This document shows, one piece after another, positions 19,236 to 31,654 of a DNA stretch of 64,000 nt. Under the pieces are notes generated by a model. The model saw only the letters and a program-made list of their open reading frames with translations. It searched no databases and was not told the origin of the DNA. This DNA comes from Anastrepha obliqua (taxonomy: Eukaryota; Arthropoda; Insecta; Diptera; Tephritidae): positions 29,052,001 to 29,116,000 of the forward strand of contig NC_072895.1 of the NCBI RefSeq assembly GCF_027943255.1, written 5' to 3'. Made by a program: the position numbers and the translations under genes. Positions within the stretch are counted from its first letter, which is position 1. Each line of letters begins with the position of its first letter.

Positions 19236-19854
19236 TCGGCTTAAAGTTACAAACTAATCGCATTGGTATGCTTATGACTTCATACAGATGATTTTTTCTA
19301 AATCAACATGTTAAATTTTTTGTTTTGACATCAAATTTGTTTCCCTCCAGGCAATACATACATATATACCGCGCTATTCATTTAAATTGCGTTGCTGCTT
19401 GCATTACCAAGTGTTCTAAAACGTCAAAATTCCAATAAGACAACCGAAGCGTTTTTTTACCCCCCATCGCGTTTTCTTTTGTTATCTTTCGTATTTTTAA
19501 CACTTTGCCTCCTCATGACATCCGTTTGATAGGCTGATTATTATTATTTTTTGCACTTTTACAGACGATTGGCTGATAGTGTAGTACTTTAAGACGATAA
19601 AAATTATTAAAATAAAACTAATAGAATGTGAAAAGAATTGCCAAAAAAGATTTATTTAAACATTAAAAATAAGATAACAATAGAAGATTTAGTTTGAAAA
19701 TAAGAACAGGAGCAAGGGTTGAAAGTTGTGGTCTGATTGGACGTCAAATCGAAGGCAATCAAGCAGCAAAAAGGAAGTAGAAGGACAAACGGAGGCCATT
19801 AAGCGCATCAAACGGTAACAACCGGCTAGTAAGACATTTTTATTGAAGAACGAT
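19236..19854. other. Upstream region of TMEM131
   Basis: AT-rich. The segment from about 19600 to 19854 is probably promoter and 5' UTR of TMEM131. No repeat or other gene is recognised. Confidence 0.4.
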
Positions 19855-22800
19855 ATGCATAGTGCATCCTATTGCGTGAAAATGTCAGGACCATCGACCT
19901 TGCTGTTGGTGCTCATGTTGCTGCTTAGTCGGGTAGCCGGCGATATTAGTAGTAGTGGTAGTGCTGAACAGTCGTTTCACGCAGTAACTGTTCAACCGAC
20001 TGCTTTTTCAGCATCGGCACCGGTGGCAGACACAGTTAGTGACGAGTTGCAGCGTAGCCTGCGATTCGATCCTCCGTTGCTGGATTTCGGCGAAGCGTGC
20101 CCGGTGGGAACTGCGCGTGCACACACGGTGACATTAGTGAATCAGAATGCGAATCGTAGCGTATATTTGACTTCTGTGTCGGGACGTACACCAACATTTT
20201 ACTCGAGTTTTTTTGAGGCGAAAGTAGTGCCGCCGCAAGGCAATACTACCTTCAATGTGGTCTTTCTGCCGCGCGTACATGGCAGTGTTACAACGGATCT
20301 ACTAATACATACGTCCTTTGGGCAGGCGCGTTTGCAAGTACGCGGCGAGGGACGTGATTGCCCGTATCGATTGAAACCGTTAGTGGGGATCAAGGCACCA
20401 CTTAATGCGACGCTCACACCCGAGATCCAAATGTACAATCCACACAATAAGCCACTTCAAATACTCGAGGTAAACAAAAAAGTCATTCTGTTGTATTGCA
20501 TTGCATTTTATTTATTTATTTATTATTTTTATAGGTTTATAGCAGTGGCGGTCAGTTCCAATTAGAACTGCCGAGTGGTGGTCAGGAAGGTCCACAAACA
20601 TTATGGGAGATACCGCCATATGAAACGAAATCTATCATCCGTATACGTTTTCACGCGCGTACCGTCGGTAATCACACGGCTTATATACGCATAAAGATCT
20701 CTGAACAGGTTAACGAAAATGATGCGGATTCCACAAGCAACAGTGGAAATGTGCTGGTTATACCTGTCGAAATTGAAATTCTACCATTGCACGGTCTGTA
20801 CGCAGATAATCCAGTTGTTAATTTCGGCCGTTTGTCAACAGTTGTTGGGCACAACATGAAACCGTTACAATTGAAGTTACAACTTCACAGCTCGCATATG
20901 CGGCAACAGCACGTATTACACGACTATACGCTTCGCAATGTGCCAGGTCTAACATTCGACCCTAAAGGTGGTGTTGTCATATTGGAATCGTGGCTCTTCG
21001 ATAGCTCAACAATATTGGACGAGGTGATGATATTGCGCAGCATACCACGTGCTCCGCTGCTGGAGAACAACACGCAAACTGCACATGAATTCACTGTGCT
21101 AATACGTGCCGAAGTGTTTAGAGGAGCGCTGCACTACGATGCCAATGCGACCACTTTTGTAACCCAAGCGACGCTTGGTACACGGGGCGGCAATAAACGC
21201 AGCTTGGTGGTGCGCAATGATTTTGAAACGCCTTTAGCGTTGCTGAATGTAAGCCTTCCGCAGCACACAGAGGGTCTTGCTTTACGCGCGCAATACAGTA
21301 GTGATTACCTTGATGCTTTAGCCAGCAGAACATCGGGTGCTTTGGTGCTGCCTCGCGGTGGTTCTTTGGCTTTGTTGCAACTACAGATGCTGAACTCAAG
21401 TATGGTCTACAAGACCAATTTACTCATACGCACGAATATTACGCACATCGTGGTGCCGTTGGTAGTTTGTGGAGGCCGTTTACATGTGTCCACCTATGAT
21501 ACAGCGCGTCTACAGACCGATGCGCCGTATAAAGTGGATTTGAATTTGGGCGCAATACCATTGGCAGAGACGTCGCACAATGGCTATATTGTGCTGCGTA
21601 ATCGCAACCCTTTGCCTGTTAAATTGAACAATTGGAATTTCAAATCACCGCAAGGAGTATACTTTCATACGACATTTCGTGGCTGCTTGAGGCCAGATTC
21701 ACTGCGGCTGTTGCGCAATGCTACACTCAAGTTGGAGAGTGCGAAGTTCAAGCTATGCACGCAATTGGAACAAGACGATGTAGCTGTTTTCCAAGTGACC
21801 ATACAATCATATATAACCGAGCAACACCAGTGCACGCTCAAAATTTGGACGACATACGAGGAAATAACGACGACGGTACGTTTTCGCACCTGGATTGGTA
21901 AACTGGAAGTGGATCAAGAGAAACTGTACTTCAAAAATTGTTTTCCGGTAAGTATTATTGAAACTTCGGAAGGCATTATTTATTGAGTTGTTTAACTCAA
22001 GAAATCTTCCTTTGTGTTGTCCGTATTTAATTGTATTTATAAAAAATTAAATTGTACAATTTTTTTGCGCAGGGAAAACACTGTTCAGCCGAATTGGCTA
22101 TACGCTCAACTTTTCAGCATCCTATACACATTACCTCGATCAATTTTACTGACGCAGGTCTACGCTTCGAGGACTACAACGTCAACGGCTCGATAATCGA
22201 AGGCAATGCGATGTCTAAAGTAGGTCGCATACACTTCGAACCAGCGTTGCTTTGTCAGCTGCGTTGCTATATACCGCAAGATGAGCGCACTAATATGATT
22301 GCTTTCCCTGCCCCGCAAAATACCCGTGGCGGTCTCAACAACAATCTACATTTCGACGAGACGGAGTTGCGGCGACGCACCGAGTTGTTTCGCCGCCTAA
22401 AATACGACTTTCAGAACATTGCCTTCACATTGAACAGCAATGAAGTGCGGCAATTTTTACTACAGCTAATAATTGACATCGAGTGGCCGAAATTTGTCAC
22501 TGGAAAACAAGTGTTGCCCACAATAGAGGTGAACAAACCGCAGGAAGTCCAGGTGCTATTGAGAAATCCAGCGGATACACCAGTGCTACTCGATTACTTT
22601 CTCTCGGTTCCGGCGTTTGCGAAGGAAACGCACTTGTCGTTACCTTTAGAAGTAGTGGACATTGCGCCGCATTGCTATTTAACCGATAAGGATGTATTTT
22701 CTCTGCCAGGCGGTGCGCCGCTTAAACCAGTGTTGTTGCCACCGCATACGAGTTTACCGGTGACGATTTCTTTTGAGGCACCCATTGCCGATACGTATTG

Positions 22801-25800
22801 CACGCTGCTGCACATACGCAATAATCTGACACTCTACGAAGCGGTTTGGCTGAGTGCGAAAGTGGTGCACTCACAGTTTCGCCTTGGCAATCGCAAACCC
22901 GGTTCGAAAGCAACGCTGGTTTTTGACTTAACAGAAAAACATTTTTCGGTTTGCAATCAGTCTCCGATTCATCAACAAGGATCTAATGAGCGCGATGAAT
23001 TGGTTGTTCGGAAATACCCAAAGGTGGTATTAAAGCGCACATTTACGGCACGAAACACAGGCGAAATACCCATTTGGATTGAGACGTTTCAAATTGGCAA
23101 TCATATGTGCACCGGCTATGGTTTCAGTATATCGGATTGTAGCAGTTTTCCACTGAAGGCAAATGAAACAAAAAAGATTGAGATTGTGTTCACTCCCGAT
23201 TACACTATGCCAAATATCCTGATACCGCTGAAAATACACACGAACCTCTCTTACAATGTGGAATATAGATTGGAGGCGCGCCTGCTTCCTAGCACGCTTG
23301 AGCTGTGTTCGGCTTTGATACCGCGTCCCGATTGGGAGGAACGCATACGTAATGCAGCCATTGTGTTGTTGGCCACAACATTTGTTTTCGTGCTTATCGC
23401 CGCGAGCATTGATTTCGACAACATATTGCTTAGTCAGACAGCGTTGTATGAGGCGCGCGACAAAGGCTCCGTGCATCCGACCTTTAATTTACGCAATATT
23501 GCTTTGAAAGCGCAGGTAGCGGCGAATGCCGTGGACGACGAGCAGCAGCAGCAGCAGCATATTGATTCGGCAACGCATGCACAGCCGCCGCGACGAAGTG
23601 GAATACAACAGCAACATCAGCAACACCCGAAGGTTAGTACCAGCAGCAGTAGTAGCAGTAGTGGCAGCAACGGCAGCGGCGGTAACAGTAATAGTGGTGT
23701 GAAAAAGCGCACCTTGAAGCGGCAAAACAACGTGAACAGCAATGCGACGGCGAACCGCGCCAGTTTACCTTGGTCGCTGGATTTAAACGCGTTCAAGAGC
23801 AACGTAACGATGATAAAAAACGCGAGCGAGAACGATAAGAGCAGCCTCAGCAGCGTCACAAGCGGCATGCAGCAGCCGGCTGGTAGTGAAAGCGTGGGGA
23901 AGAAGAGCGCTACCACTTCCACGATACCCAAAGCACAAACGCACAATGATAAAGTGAATAGAGGAGGTGGGGACGTAATTAGTACAACTTTAACAATGGC
24001 GACAAGTAGTGCCAATAATGCCAATGGCGCAGGGAAGAAGCAGCAGCAACCAACCCAGTTGTCCGCAACACAGCCGCAAGAGCTAACCTCACCACAGCAA
24101 CAAGCGCGTGGCGCGCGCAAAGTGAAAAATGTGGGCGGCGCTTCAGTGGCAGCGAACGAGAAAAACGACAAAGAGACAGCTAGCGGCCATCAAAAGCCAC
24201 AGGTGTGCACCGGCAAAAATGCGCGTGGTAATACCAATAAGGCGAACGCTAATGAAACGCTCAGCCCTATTGCCAACGTTCGAGATACGGGTGTCGCTTG
24301 TAGCACAGCGTCAATGCACTCGCCGCCAGCGAAGGAAGCCGGTGCACAAAGTTCGTCCAAATATGGCAAAACACCGGGACGCGAACGCCGCAAAGATGCG
24401 CAAAGTGGAAACTCTGGTAACAATGGCAATGATGCGACTCCATCGAATTGCTCTTCATCATCCACGAATTCTGGCGGTTCGAGCGCATCGCGCCGTGCTG
24501 AACGCAGATGTCGCCAACGTGCAGCGGCCGCATTGCGATCGTTGAATTTCAATGATGCGCCCACAACGGCGGCACCAACTATTGCTCCAGTAACACGTCC
24601 ACGGACCACGAGTGGAAAAGATAGCAGTGGCGGTGCCGCTAGTGTTATGGGTGGATTATTGAGCTGTTTAAGTACGCCTTGGGACACTGGCAATCAGGCG
24701 ACTTTCAGCGATGTATTGCAAGCACAACCCATTACTGTGCCGGGGAAAAACATGCCTAAATCGAGCGATCCATCTAATGTGGCTATGGCTGATAGCAGAT
24801 CGGCTTTCGCCTTCGCCGACAAAGAAAAGCGCGCTGTAGAGCACGAATCGGGCTTTGGCGTTAAACCGCAAGAGCAGTTGCAGTCAGCGCAACAGAAGCA
24901 GCCACAACAGGTTGTCGGACAAAACTCAATTGGTATGGGGTTGGAAAAGGCGCCAAGCTTGAATTCTACTGAGCTGGGTCCGATCGGCTCAAAGAAGTCA
25001 CCTTCTTCTACACCCGTCTGGGAGCCCGTGAATAGCAGCAGCAGCAGTAGCGGTAGCAGCAGCCATGGTGGCAATGGACTGCAAATTCCAAAGCCAATTG
25101 TGTCCACAGGCAACTGTAGTTTTTTCTCGAATCTTTTGACCACATACGAATACGACGGCAATCGGCAACTGAGTGGTAAGGCACTAGTGATCAATTCTTA
25201 TTGTGCCGTAATATTAATTACCAACTTTATTTTAGGTATCGATGCCGATCCGTACGAAATGAAAAAGGCTCAAGATGAGTACTTCGAATACATGTACAAT
25301 TTACGTCAACAGCAGCTGCAGGCTCAAGTGCAGGCACATGTTCAGGCTCAAGTACAGGCACAACAGCAACAACAGCAGCAGCAACTGCTGCAAGGTGTCG
25401 ACTGGGCACGTCTCAACTCGCGCACTTGGTCACCAATGGCAGCGTATTTGGGGCAGCACGATAGTCCTGGTGTCAGTGGCAGTGGTGGTGCATTAGCTGC
25501 TGCTGTAAATAGCGCAACCGCTAGTGCTGGATTAGTGAGCAGTTTGAGTGCACCGATGGCAGGCGGCGGTAGTGCCACAGCATCCGCTTGGCCGCCCATT
25601 GGTGGGGCAGCCACATCGGCTGGTGGTGCCGTCAATAGCAGTGGTGGCGTTAGCTCAACGGTTATACGTCCACCGCCCGGCTTGGAAAGCAACTTTCAGG
25701 GCATTAGCAACAATACACAATCAACCGCACAACAACAGCAAAAGCAGCAGCCATTAAATGTGTTGGCCAACGATGCAGATGCTGCTATCACAGCCGAAAT

Positions 25801-25915
25801 GCAGACATTCGATCCATTTAGTTCACTTAGTTCTATTTGGTCGGATAGCTGGCAGAAACGCAACAATAGTAATAACAGCAATAACAGCAATACGGGCGGC
25901 GGAAATATGAATTGA
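19855..25915 (+). CDS. TMEM131: TMEM131 homologue (secretory-pathway membrane protein)
   Basis: Type I ER membrane protein. In animals TMEM131 binds procollagen through lumenal PapD-like domains, and its cytoplasmic tail recruits TRAPPIII for export. Exons are 19855-20469, 20535-21947, 22073-25175 and 25236-25915, all GT/AG, 1936 aa. The first ATG (19855) precedes a signal peptide ([16 protein letters not shown], residues 14-29); an in-frame Met at residue 10 is an alternative start. A PapD-like domain at about 70-165 shows [17 protein letters not shown] and [15 protein letters not shown]. Many N-glycosylation sequons follow. A membrane helix lies at about 1103-1123 ([20 protein letters not shown]). 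The tail of about 810 residues is Ser/Gln/Asn/Gly-rich with a short conserved C-terminal part. The last intron (25176-25235, 60 nt) has no stop and keeps frame. Probable fly counterpart CG8370 (from memory). Confidence 0.93.
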
Positions 25916-27059
25916 AGTTGTTAGATGTAAGAAGTATGCGCGAGCGCTTGCTTGCATGGAATGTTTGTCGTCAAGGCGTTAGGTTGAGCGATTGATCGGT
26001 TGGCGGAAGTGATTCTTTGTATAGCTCTTTTGGTTATATAATTTTGTTTTTTAACGACAAACTAACGCACCGCGAATGAAGTTAACGATTTTCTAAAATT
26101 TTTGACAGCACAGCAAGTTATGAGCGCCAACCACTCTCGCTAATCCCTCATTGAGTTATTTTTTGTTTGTAATCATCTAATAACTGAACTTAATAATTAG
26201 ATTTATATTTTGAAACTTGTTGCCATATACTCTTCCCTCTATTTCCCAACAACCTGGCCGTCCACAACCAACACGCGAAAAATACAAAAGAGATTAACGC
26301 AAAAAAAAAAGTAGCAAAAGAACACCGGAAATGTGGAAATGCAGTAAAACGAACAAAATTCGAAATTCGAACCAATGAAATTCGATGTTTTTTTAACCGA
26401 ATGGTTACTACTGTTAAATTGTCTCAATTATGTATATTATGTATATTTTCTTTGCCGATAATTTTTCTTAAAACTGGTATTTGATGAGGACAATGAACGT
26501 TGGATGAAGAAAATGAAATCAATTTGAGACAATGAGAAAATTATAAAATTTTGGATTTTTGATCTTTTTTTACTTTTATTTATAGTTTTCATTGACTTGA
26601 CGTTGTTATTTAATTTTAATGTCGCAAAACGAAAATAATAATTTATTTTGGATATTTTAGTTTTACTTGAAAACAAAAAGTAAAAGAAACTATACAATGT
26701 AGCAATGAAGTCGTGAAATTGTAAACATACATACATATGTATAAACGTACAAACTTACGTACATACGCAAGAGTTTTGCTCAACACGGCCTAAAAAACAA
26801 GTAACAGCATATTGCCACACAATAGCCGCAACCTCAATACATTAGAATAAACACTTGGAATTATTAAATAATTTGAGGAAAAATGAAAACTATATGGACT
26901 TAAGTGCAGTTAACGCACAGATTTCAATACATATATAATTACATGCATTCAAACCAAATACATACATACATACTTTCAAGCATACATTAAAACCACTATC
27001 ATTTATTTGCAAACCTTACATTGTCTATTTATTTGGAGAATTGGTGATTGGATTTTGTT
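25916..27059. other. 3' region of TMEM131
   Basis: AT-rich sequence expected to contain the 3' UTR, with several ATTAAA/AATAAA-like signals and CATA-type microsatellites (26720-26990). ORFs on the minus strand are low in complexity and not supported. Confidence 0.45.
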
Positions 27060-27520
27060 GTAGCCGAGTGGTTGTTGTTGTTATTTTAACAGTAATAGAA
27101 GCCCCGTCAGTATAGGGTATATCACCGATCGTCTTCGTCTCGTCTCGGCTCATCTAAAGGTAGGGCCAGGAAACATGCTGTTTCGACGGGTTGTGTCCAG
27201 AGGGAGAGGGGTGTTAGATGAGTAGGTTTGAGGGGGCATGTGAAGAGGTGGTTAGTGTCGTGCGGAGTATCTTCACATGTCGGACATATGTTTGGTATAT
27301 CGGGGTCAATTCTGGATAAGTAGGAGTTTAACATGCTACAGTACCCAGAACAGTATTCAGTGTTACGCGTGTCTCACGGGGAAGCTGGAGCTCTTCATCT
27401 GCAATAGGTGATGGTTGGTCCCCGATTACGGCATTCACAGGGCGGGAGCTTAAGAAGGTGGTGACGGTCTCCCGGTGAATGTCGTTTATTGACTGTCTAA
27501 ATACTGTCTGGTCCAGTAGT
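27060..27520 (-). mobile_element. LINE family B, 3' end only
   Basis: Minus-strand coding matches the C-terminus of the reverse-transcriptase protein at 31849-33012: QSINDIHRETVTTF, SRPVNAVIG, ADEELQLPRETRVTL. A frameshift follows, then SYLSRIDPDIPNICPTC…HDTNHLFTC (a Cys-Cys-His-Cys knuckle). It ends in a (CAA)n tail (TTGTTGTTGTT on the + strand at 27070). 5'-truncated at about 27520. Confidence 0.85.
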
Positions 27521-28690
27521 TGTAGCCGAGTCTTTCTTGTTGTAGTAGCAGCATAAACATTCGCCATACATTTACGCGGTATGCTGCTGGAGTGACAGTC
27601 CTTGACTAAATAATTGGTGGTTAAGTTTCAAGGGCCGGTGTTGATTTTGAATAAAATACAAATTTTTTAGGAAATTATTGTCATTTCTCTTTATTATGAT
27701 AATATTGGTATAGCTCAATTACGTATGGAATAAAATATCAGCCAAATGGCCGCCGCAGCCTCGGCAGCACACCTTCATCCGATGGTCCAAATTTTCGATG
27801 ACGCTGAGGCATAATTGAGGTTCTATGCTGTTAATGTGCCGAATTATCTCATCCTTTAGGTCTTGAATTGTTGCTGGCTTATCGACGTATACCTTTTCTT
27901 TCAAATAACCGCAAAAAAAGAAGTCCAACGGTGTCAAATCACATGATCTTGGCGGCCACCGATTGGCATCGCCGCTACATGAGATTATTCGGCCATCAAA
28001 TTTTTCGCGCAAAAGAGCCATTGTTTCGTTAGCTGTGTGACAAGTGGCAACGTCCTGTCTTCCAATTCGGACCATAAAAAGTTCGTTATCATCTCACGAT
28101 AGCGAACACTATTCACAGTAACTGCCTGACCGGCCTCATTTTGGAAAAAATATGGCCCAATGATGTCGCCGGCCCATAAACCGCACCAAATAGTCACTCT
28201 TTGTGGGTGCATTGGTTTTTCGGCAATCACTCTTGGATTATCATTCGCCCTAATGTGGCAATTCTGCTTATTGATGAAATGTACATCATCACTGAAGATG
28301 ATTTTCTTCACGAAGTGCGCGATATCCATTTTGATTTGAACGCCCGTTTTCATAATAAGCCTGAATAACTTTAACGCGTTGCTCGATTGTGTATCTTTCC
28401 ATGGTTCAAATTGAGTAAGTCTGAAATTGAAAACTGTGAAATAAAATACAGAAAAAACTTGACGTTTAGGTGTGGTTCACATTCAACATCGGCCCTTGAA
28501 ATTTAACCACCCCTTATAAATCCGGGTCGTCCCGGCAAAATAGAAACGACGGTCGCGGGAATGTAGCCGAGTGTTTGTTGTTGCAATAGCGCAAAACATT
28601 CTCTATAACTGTTTGGGAAATGTTACTTGAGTGACAGTCTTTGGCTGGATATAAATCCGGGCCGTTCCGGTGGCGTTGAACCGACTCATG
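27521..28690 (-). mobile_element. Hairpin SINE-like copies, one interrupted by a transposon
   Basis: The copy at 27538-27612 (GTAGCAGCATAAACATTC, GGTATGCTGCTGGAGTGACA) resumes at 28515-28560 (TATAAATCCGGGTCGTCCCG) after the transposon at 27613-28514. The second copy is 28573-28690 (TTGCAATAGCGCAAAACATT… GGCTGGATATAAATCCGGGC). All are in reverse orientation with the (TTG)n end first. Confidence 0.7.
27613..28514 (-). mobile_element. Internally deleted Tc1/mariner-superfamily element
   Basis: Inverted repeats ATTGGTGGTTAAGTTTCAAG and, reversed from 28514, AGGGGTGGTTAAATTTCAAG, flanked by TA at 27611-27612 and 28515-28516. The transposase starts at 28400 (MERYTIEQRVKVIQAYYENG) and loses its middle. 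It resumes with IIFSDDVHFINKQNCHIR, WCGLWAGDIIGPYFFQN, and then after a frameshift CDLTPLDFFFCGYLKEKVY. At 902 bp it lacks about 400 bp of a full element. Confidence 0.88.
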
Positions 28691-28790
28691 TTGTTATTGC
28701 AATGGCGCTAAACATTTTCTATAGCTGTTTGGGAAATGCTGCTGAGGTGAGCATTCCTGTGCATAAGCAGTTAGTGGAGTACTGCTGGAA
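28690..28790 (-). mobile_element. Hairpin SINE-like copy, degenerate
   Basis: TGTTGTTATTGCAATGGCGC, then AAACATTTTCTATAGCTG, GGGAAATGCTGCTGAGGTGA, close in sequence to the preceding copy and placed directly after it. Confidence 0.5.
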
Positions 28791-28899
28791 AGCTGGAACT
28801 TCTTGAACGGGCTGCTTTGATAGCATGTACTCTTCAGTCAGTCAGGGTAAAGAGTCTTAGTTATTTTCATATCAGCATACAACTCTCGCCATATAAAGA

Positions 28900-29335
28900 G
28901 TTTTCCAATAACAGGTGTTACAGGTGAATGGATTACGCTATCGAGAGACGATTTTTTATGGCCGGAATCGGTTGGTATTGATCTGGACAGCGTTTATTTT
29001 CAACAAGACGGCGCTACGTGCCACACAAGCAACGAAACCATTGATCTTTTACGGGAAAATTTTCCGGACCGTGTTATCTCTCGAAGAGGTGATCACAATT
29101 GGCCACCGAGATCTTGTGATCTAACACCTTGTGCCTTTTTTCTTTAAAGCCACGTGAAAGAGAAGGTCTAAGCCAACAGCTCAGGGTCGATTCAAGACCC
29201 CAAAGATGGAATTCGTGAGGCTATCGAGGACATAGGGCAGCCACTTTTCAATTCGGTTGTAAGTGGGGTCGTGGTGGTCATTTGCCTGATGTTATTTTCC
29301 ACTACTAACGATATACCTTCATCTTTATAATGAAA
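28900..29335 (+). mobile_element. Tc1/mariner-superfamily transposase C-terminal fragment
   Basis: On the + strand: VNGLRYRETI, then in a second frame VYFQQDGATCHTSNETIDLL and SRRGDHNWPPRSCDLTP. It decays into the GGHLADIL-like tail near 29290. A different subfamily from 27613-28514, with stops and frameshifts. Confidence 0.75.
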
Positions 29336-29404
29336 TAAACATTCGATCATTTATACTGAAAAATAGCATTTTTCTTTGAATATCAAATTAACACCTCTTA
29401 TTAA

Positions 29405-30133
29405 GGGGTTAGGTGGGTTTGAAAATTTCAAAAAATCGAATTTTGTTTTTTTTGTCTCATTAAATAGTACAGTATGTTTAAAATATTCTCCTAAAATTTT
29501 AAGTCAATCCGAGTAAAATTCTAAGAGATAGACCCTTCAGAAGTTCCGCCCATTAGGCCACGTCAGTTGAGCGCTTCGCTCGTATACGTGTTTATCTCAA
29601 AACTCCATTTTTTAAGTCAGTGGACACGATATCTCGAAAAGTTATGAAGCGATTTGGTTCAAATTTTGTACAAATCTTTGAAATAACATTATCTAGTTAT
29701 TGAACGAAGGATTTTTTTTTTGTTAATTACAACAATTTTTTTTTAGCCAATGTATGTCGAAAATTTCACTAAAAAATGTGTTTTTTGGTTCAAAGCCTGT
29801 CATAAATTCAAATTTTAATTTTTTTTTTTCCACGTACAACAACGAGATTTATCCATGTACTAACGAAATCCGTTTGGTTTTCTGATTTTAGATGAACCAA
29901 TAATGAGCTATGCTGTCCACGGCAAGAGCATTTTTTTTTGAGACGTCAAGGAAGATGAGGTACCAACGGCTGAGTTTTCGAAATTTTTAAATAAAAATTT
30001 CACAAAATACTGTTTATATAATGTATCTTAGATACAGTGAATTGCTTAAATAAATTATATGATTTTATATACAATACTAAAAAAAAATAGTCAAAATCTT
30101 CTTTTTTTCAACCTCTGAAACCCACCTAACCCC
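29405..30133. mobile_element. TTAA-flanked MITE
   Basis: A perfect 16-bp inverted repeat GGGGTTAGGTGGGTTT (29405-29420), with its reverse complement at 30118-30133. TTAA lies at 29401-29404 and 30134-30137. There is no coding capacity. The TTAA target duplication indicates the piggyBac or Kolobok superfamily. Confidence 0.85.
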
Positions 30134-30137
30134 TTAA

Positions 30138-30653
30138 AAACCCTTTATTTCTGACGCACGGTATTAGAGTGCATAGCATCTAAAGGAGTTGTCTTGAGTT
30201 TATCACTGTGATTCTACCACTCACTGAAGGCATTTTATGAAAACGAATTCCATACCATCGAGGCACCAAATTATACTGTACTGCAGCATGAGCCATAAAT
30301 AGGTTTTAGTCTGAAGCCCGATAAAACCAATAACGGAGCAGAACTGCATGCATTGGTTTTATATTGTTTTATTTGCCACGTTTCAAATTCTGAATAAGTG
30401 CTCTAAGTTATGTTCTTGAATATATTGACAGTGCTTTTTTTAATTTTGTATACTTAGATTTTGCCATAATTTTTACTTTTTAAAGAATGTGTAAACTCAA
30501 ATTATTGAAACACATTTCAGTACCATTTTTATACCAAAATTTATTACAGTTGCTGCCGGGCCGGTTAACATTTTTAAAAACTTTCTTCATTAGCATTTTT
30601 GTTCTACGTAGTTTTGATCAAGTTAATAAGGATTTTCATAGGAGGAGCGAAAA
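30138..30653. other. Downstream region of UFC1
   Basis: Between a MITE and the UFC1 stop codon. Expected to hold the UFC1 3' UTR; nothing else recognised. Confidence 0.4.
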
Positions 30654-31388
30654 TTATTTTTCCTTGTAGGTGATAATGCCCTTTTCTATAAGATCTGGTA
30701 TTTCGACAGCAACCCATGGCGCCAGCTTAAAAGAAGTTAGATGAAAAAGTTGCATACATTTTAATTAAGTTTCAAATAATTCGATTTAAAGCATTCCAGC
30801 TTATATGTATGTATGTATTGAAAAGCAAAAAAAAGGGTTAGCCAATTAAATTGATTTTTGATTTTTTAACTCACCCCTAAAGCCATTGCATGTGCAATAC
30901 CAAATTTCGGTACATTACGCGCCCATAAAGGCTTAAAGTGTTCGGTCAGGCATATTTTACCACCACGATACATTTTTGCAGTTTTTCCGTCCAGTTCAGG
31001 TAATGCTATTTCCGGCGCTGTCGTGGGAAAAGTTACCGGTATCTGTATTTTGATTTAAATGAAAATTAACGAAGCGGAAGAGCATAAATGTAATGTAAAA
31101 ACGATATTCTTGAATTGTCTCACACCCACTTACATCGAACTCCACATCGAATTCATATTTCAGTAGATTGTGCATGCACCAACATTTTCCAAACCAACGT
31201 GTGCCTTCCTTGTTCGATTCCAAACGAAACCAATCAGTGCCAGATTCCTTATTGTTTTGCACATACTTGATAAGTGCTTGATATTCTTCCTTCAGACGTT
31301 GCACCCACAAGTCTTTATCGCGTGGTCCGGCTCGCGTTTGTAGCAATGGAATGTTGCTGAGAGTTTTTCTTGTGCTTGAGTCAACCAT
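30654..31388 (-). CDS. Ufc1: UFM1-conjugating enzyme 1 (UFC1)
   Basis: E2-like enzyme that accepts the ubiquitin-like modifier UFM1 from UBA5 and passes it on through UFL1; UFMylation acts mainly at the ER and on ribosomes. Exons are 31388-31134, 31042-30875 and 30725-30654 on the minus strand, all phase 0 with GT/AG introns, 164 aa (the family is about 167). Key stretches are RTKxL-like [57 protein letters not shown] and the active-site segment [20 protein letters not shown], with Cys at residue 116, the same position as in human UFC1. The end is [15 protein letters not shown]. Start Met at 31388 followed by VDSSTRKTL. Probable fly CG8386 (from memory). No damage seen. Confidence 0.96.
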
Positions 31389-31654
31389 TGTAGCGTTAAT
31401 AAAGTAATTTATTAATATTTCCTATTCTTCTCGCTTCTTAAAATCCTCGATGGCAAGGACATAAATGATCACAACAAACAACAAAAAGGGAATAACAAGT
31501 TTCACCTGCTAATTGGAAAATATGACACGTTAAAGTGTACTAAAAGCAGAGAGTTGCTGGATGTCTACAAAAAGGAGGTAATGAAAATTTTCCATACGAT
31601 TGAATTTGTAAGCCAAAGGGTTCCCCAATAGGCGTGGGTTGATCTCGTAAAGCT

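Noticed and set aside
23030..25692. Many ORFs on the minus strand and in other frames opposite TMEM131
   Set aside because: They mirror the CAG/AGC-rich coding sequence of TMEM131; none has a family motif or independent splice structure.
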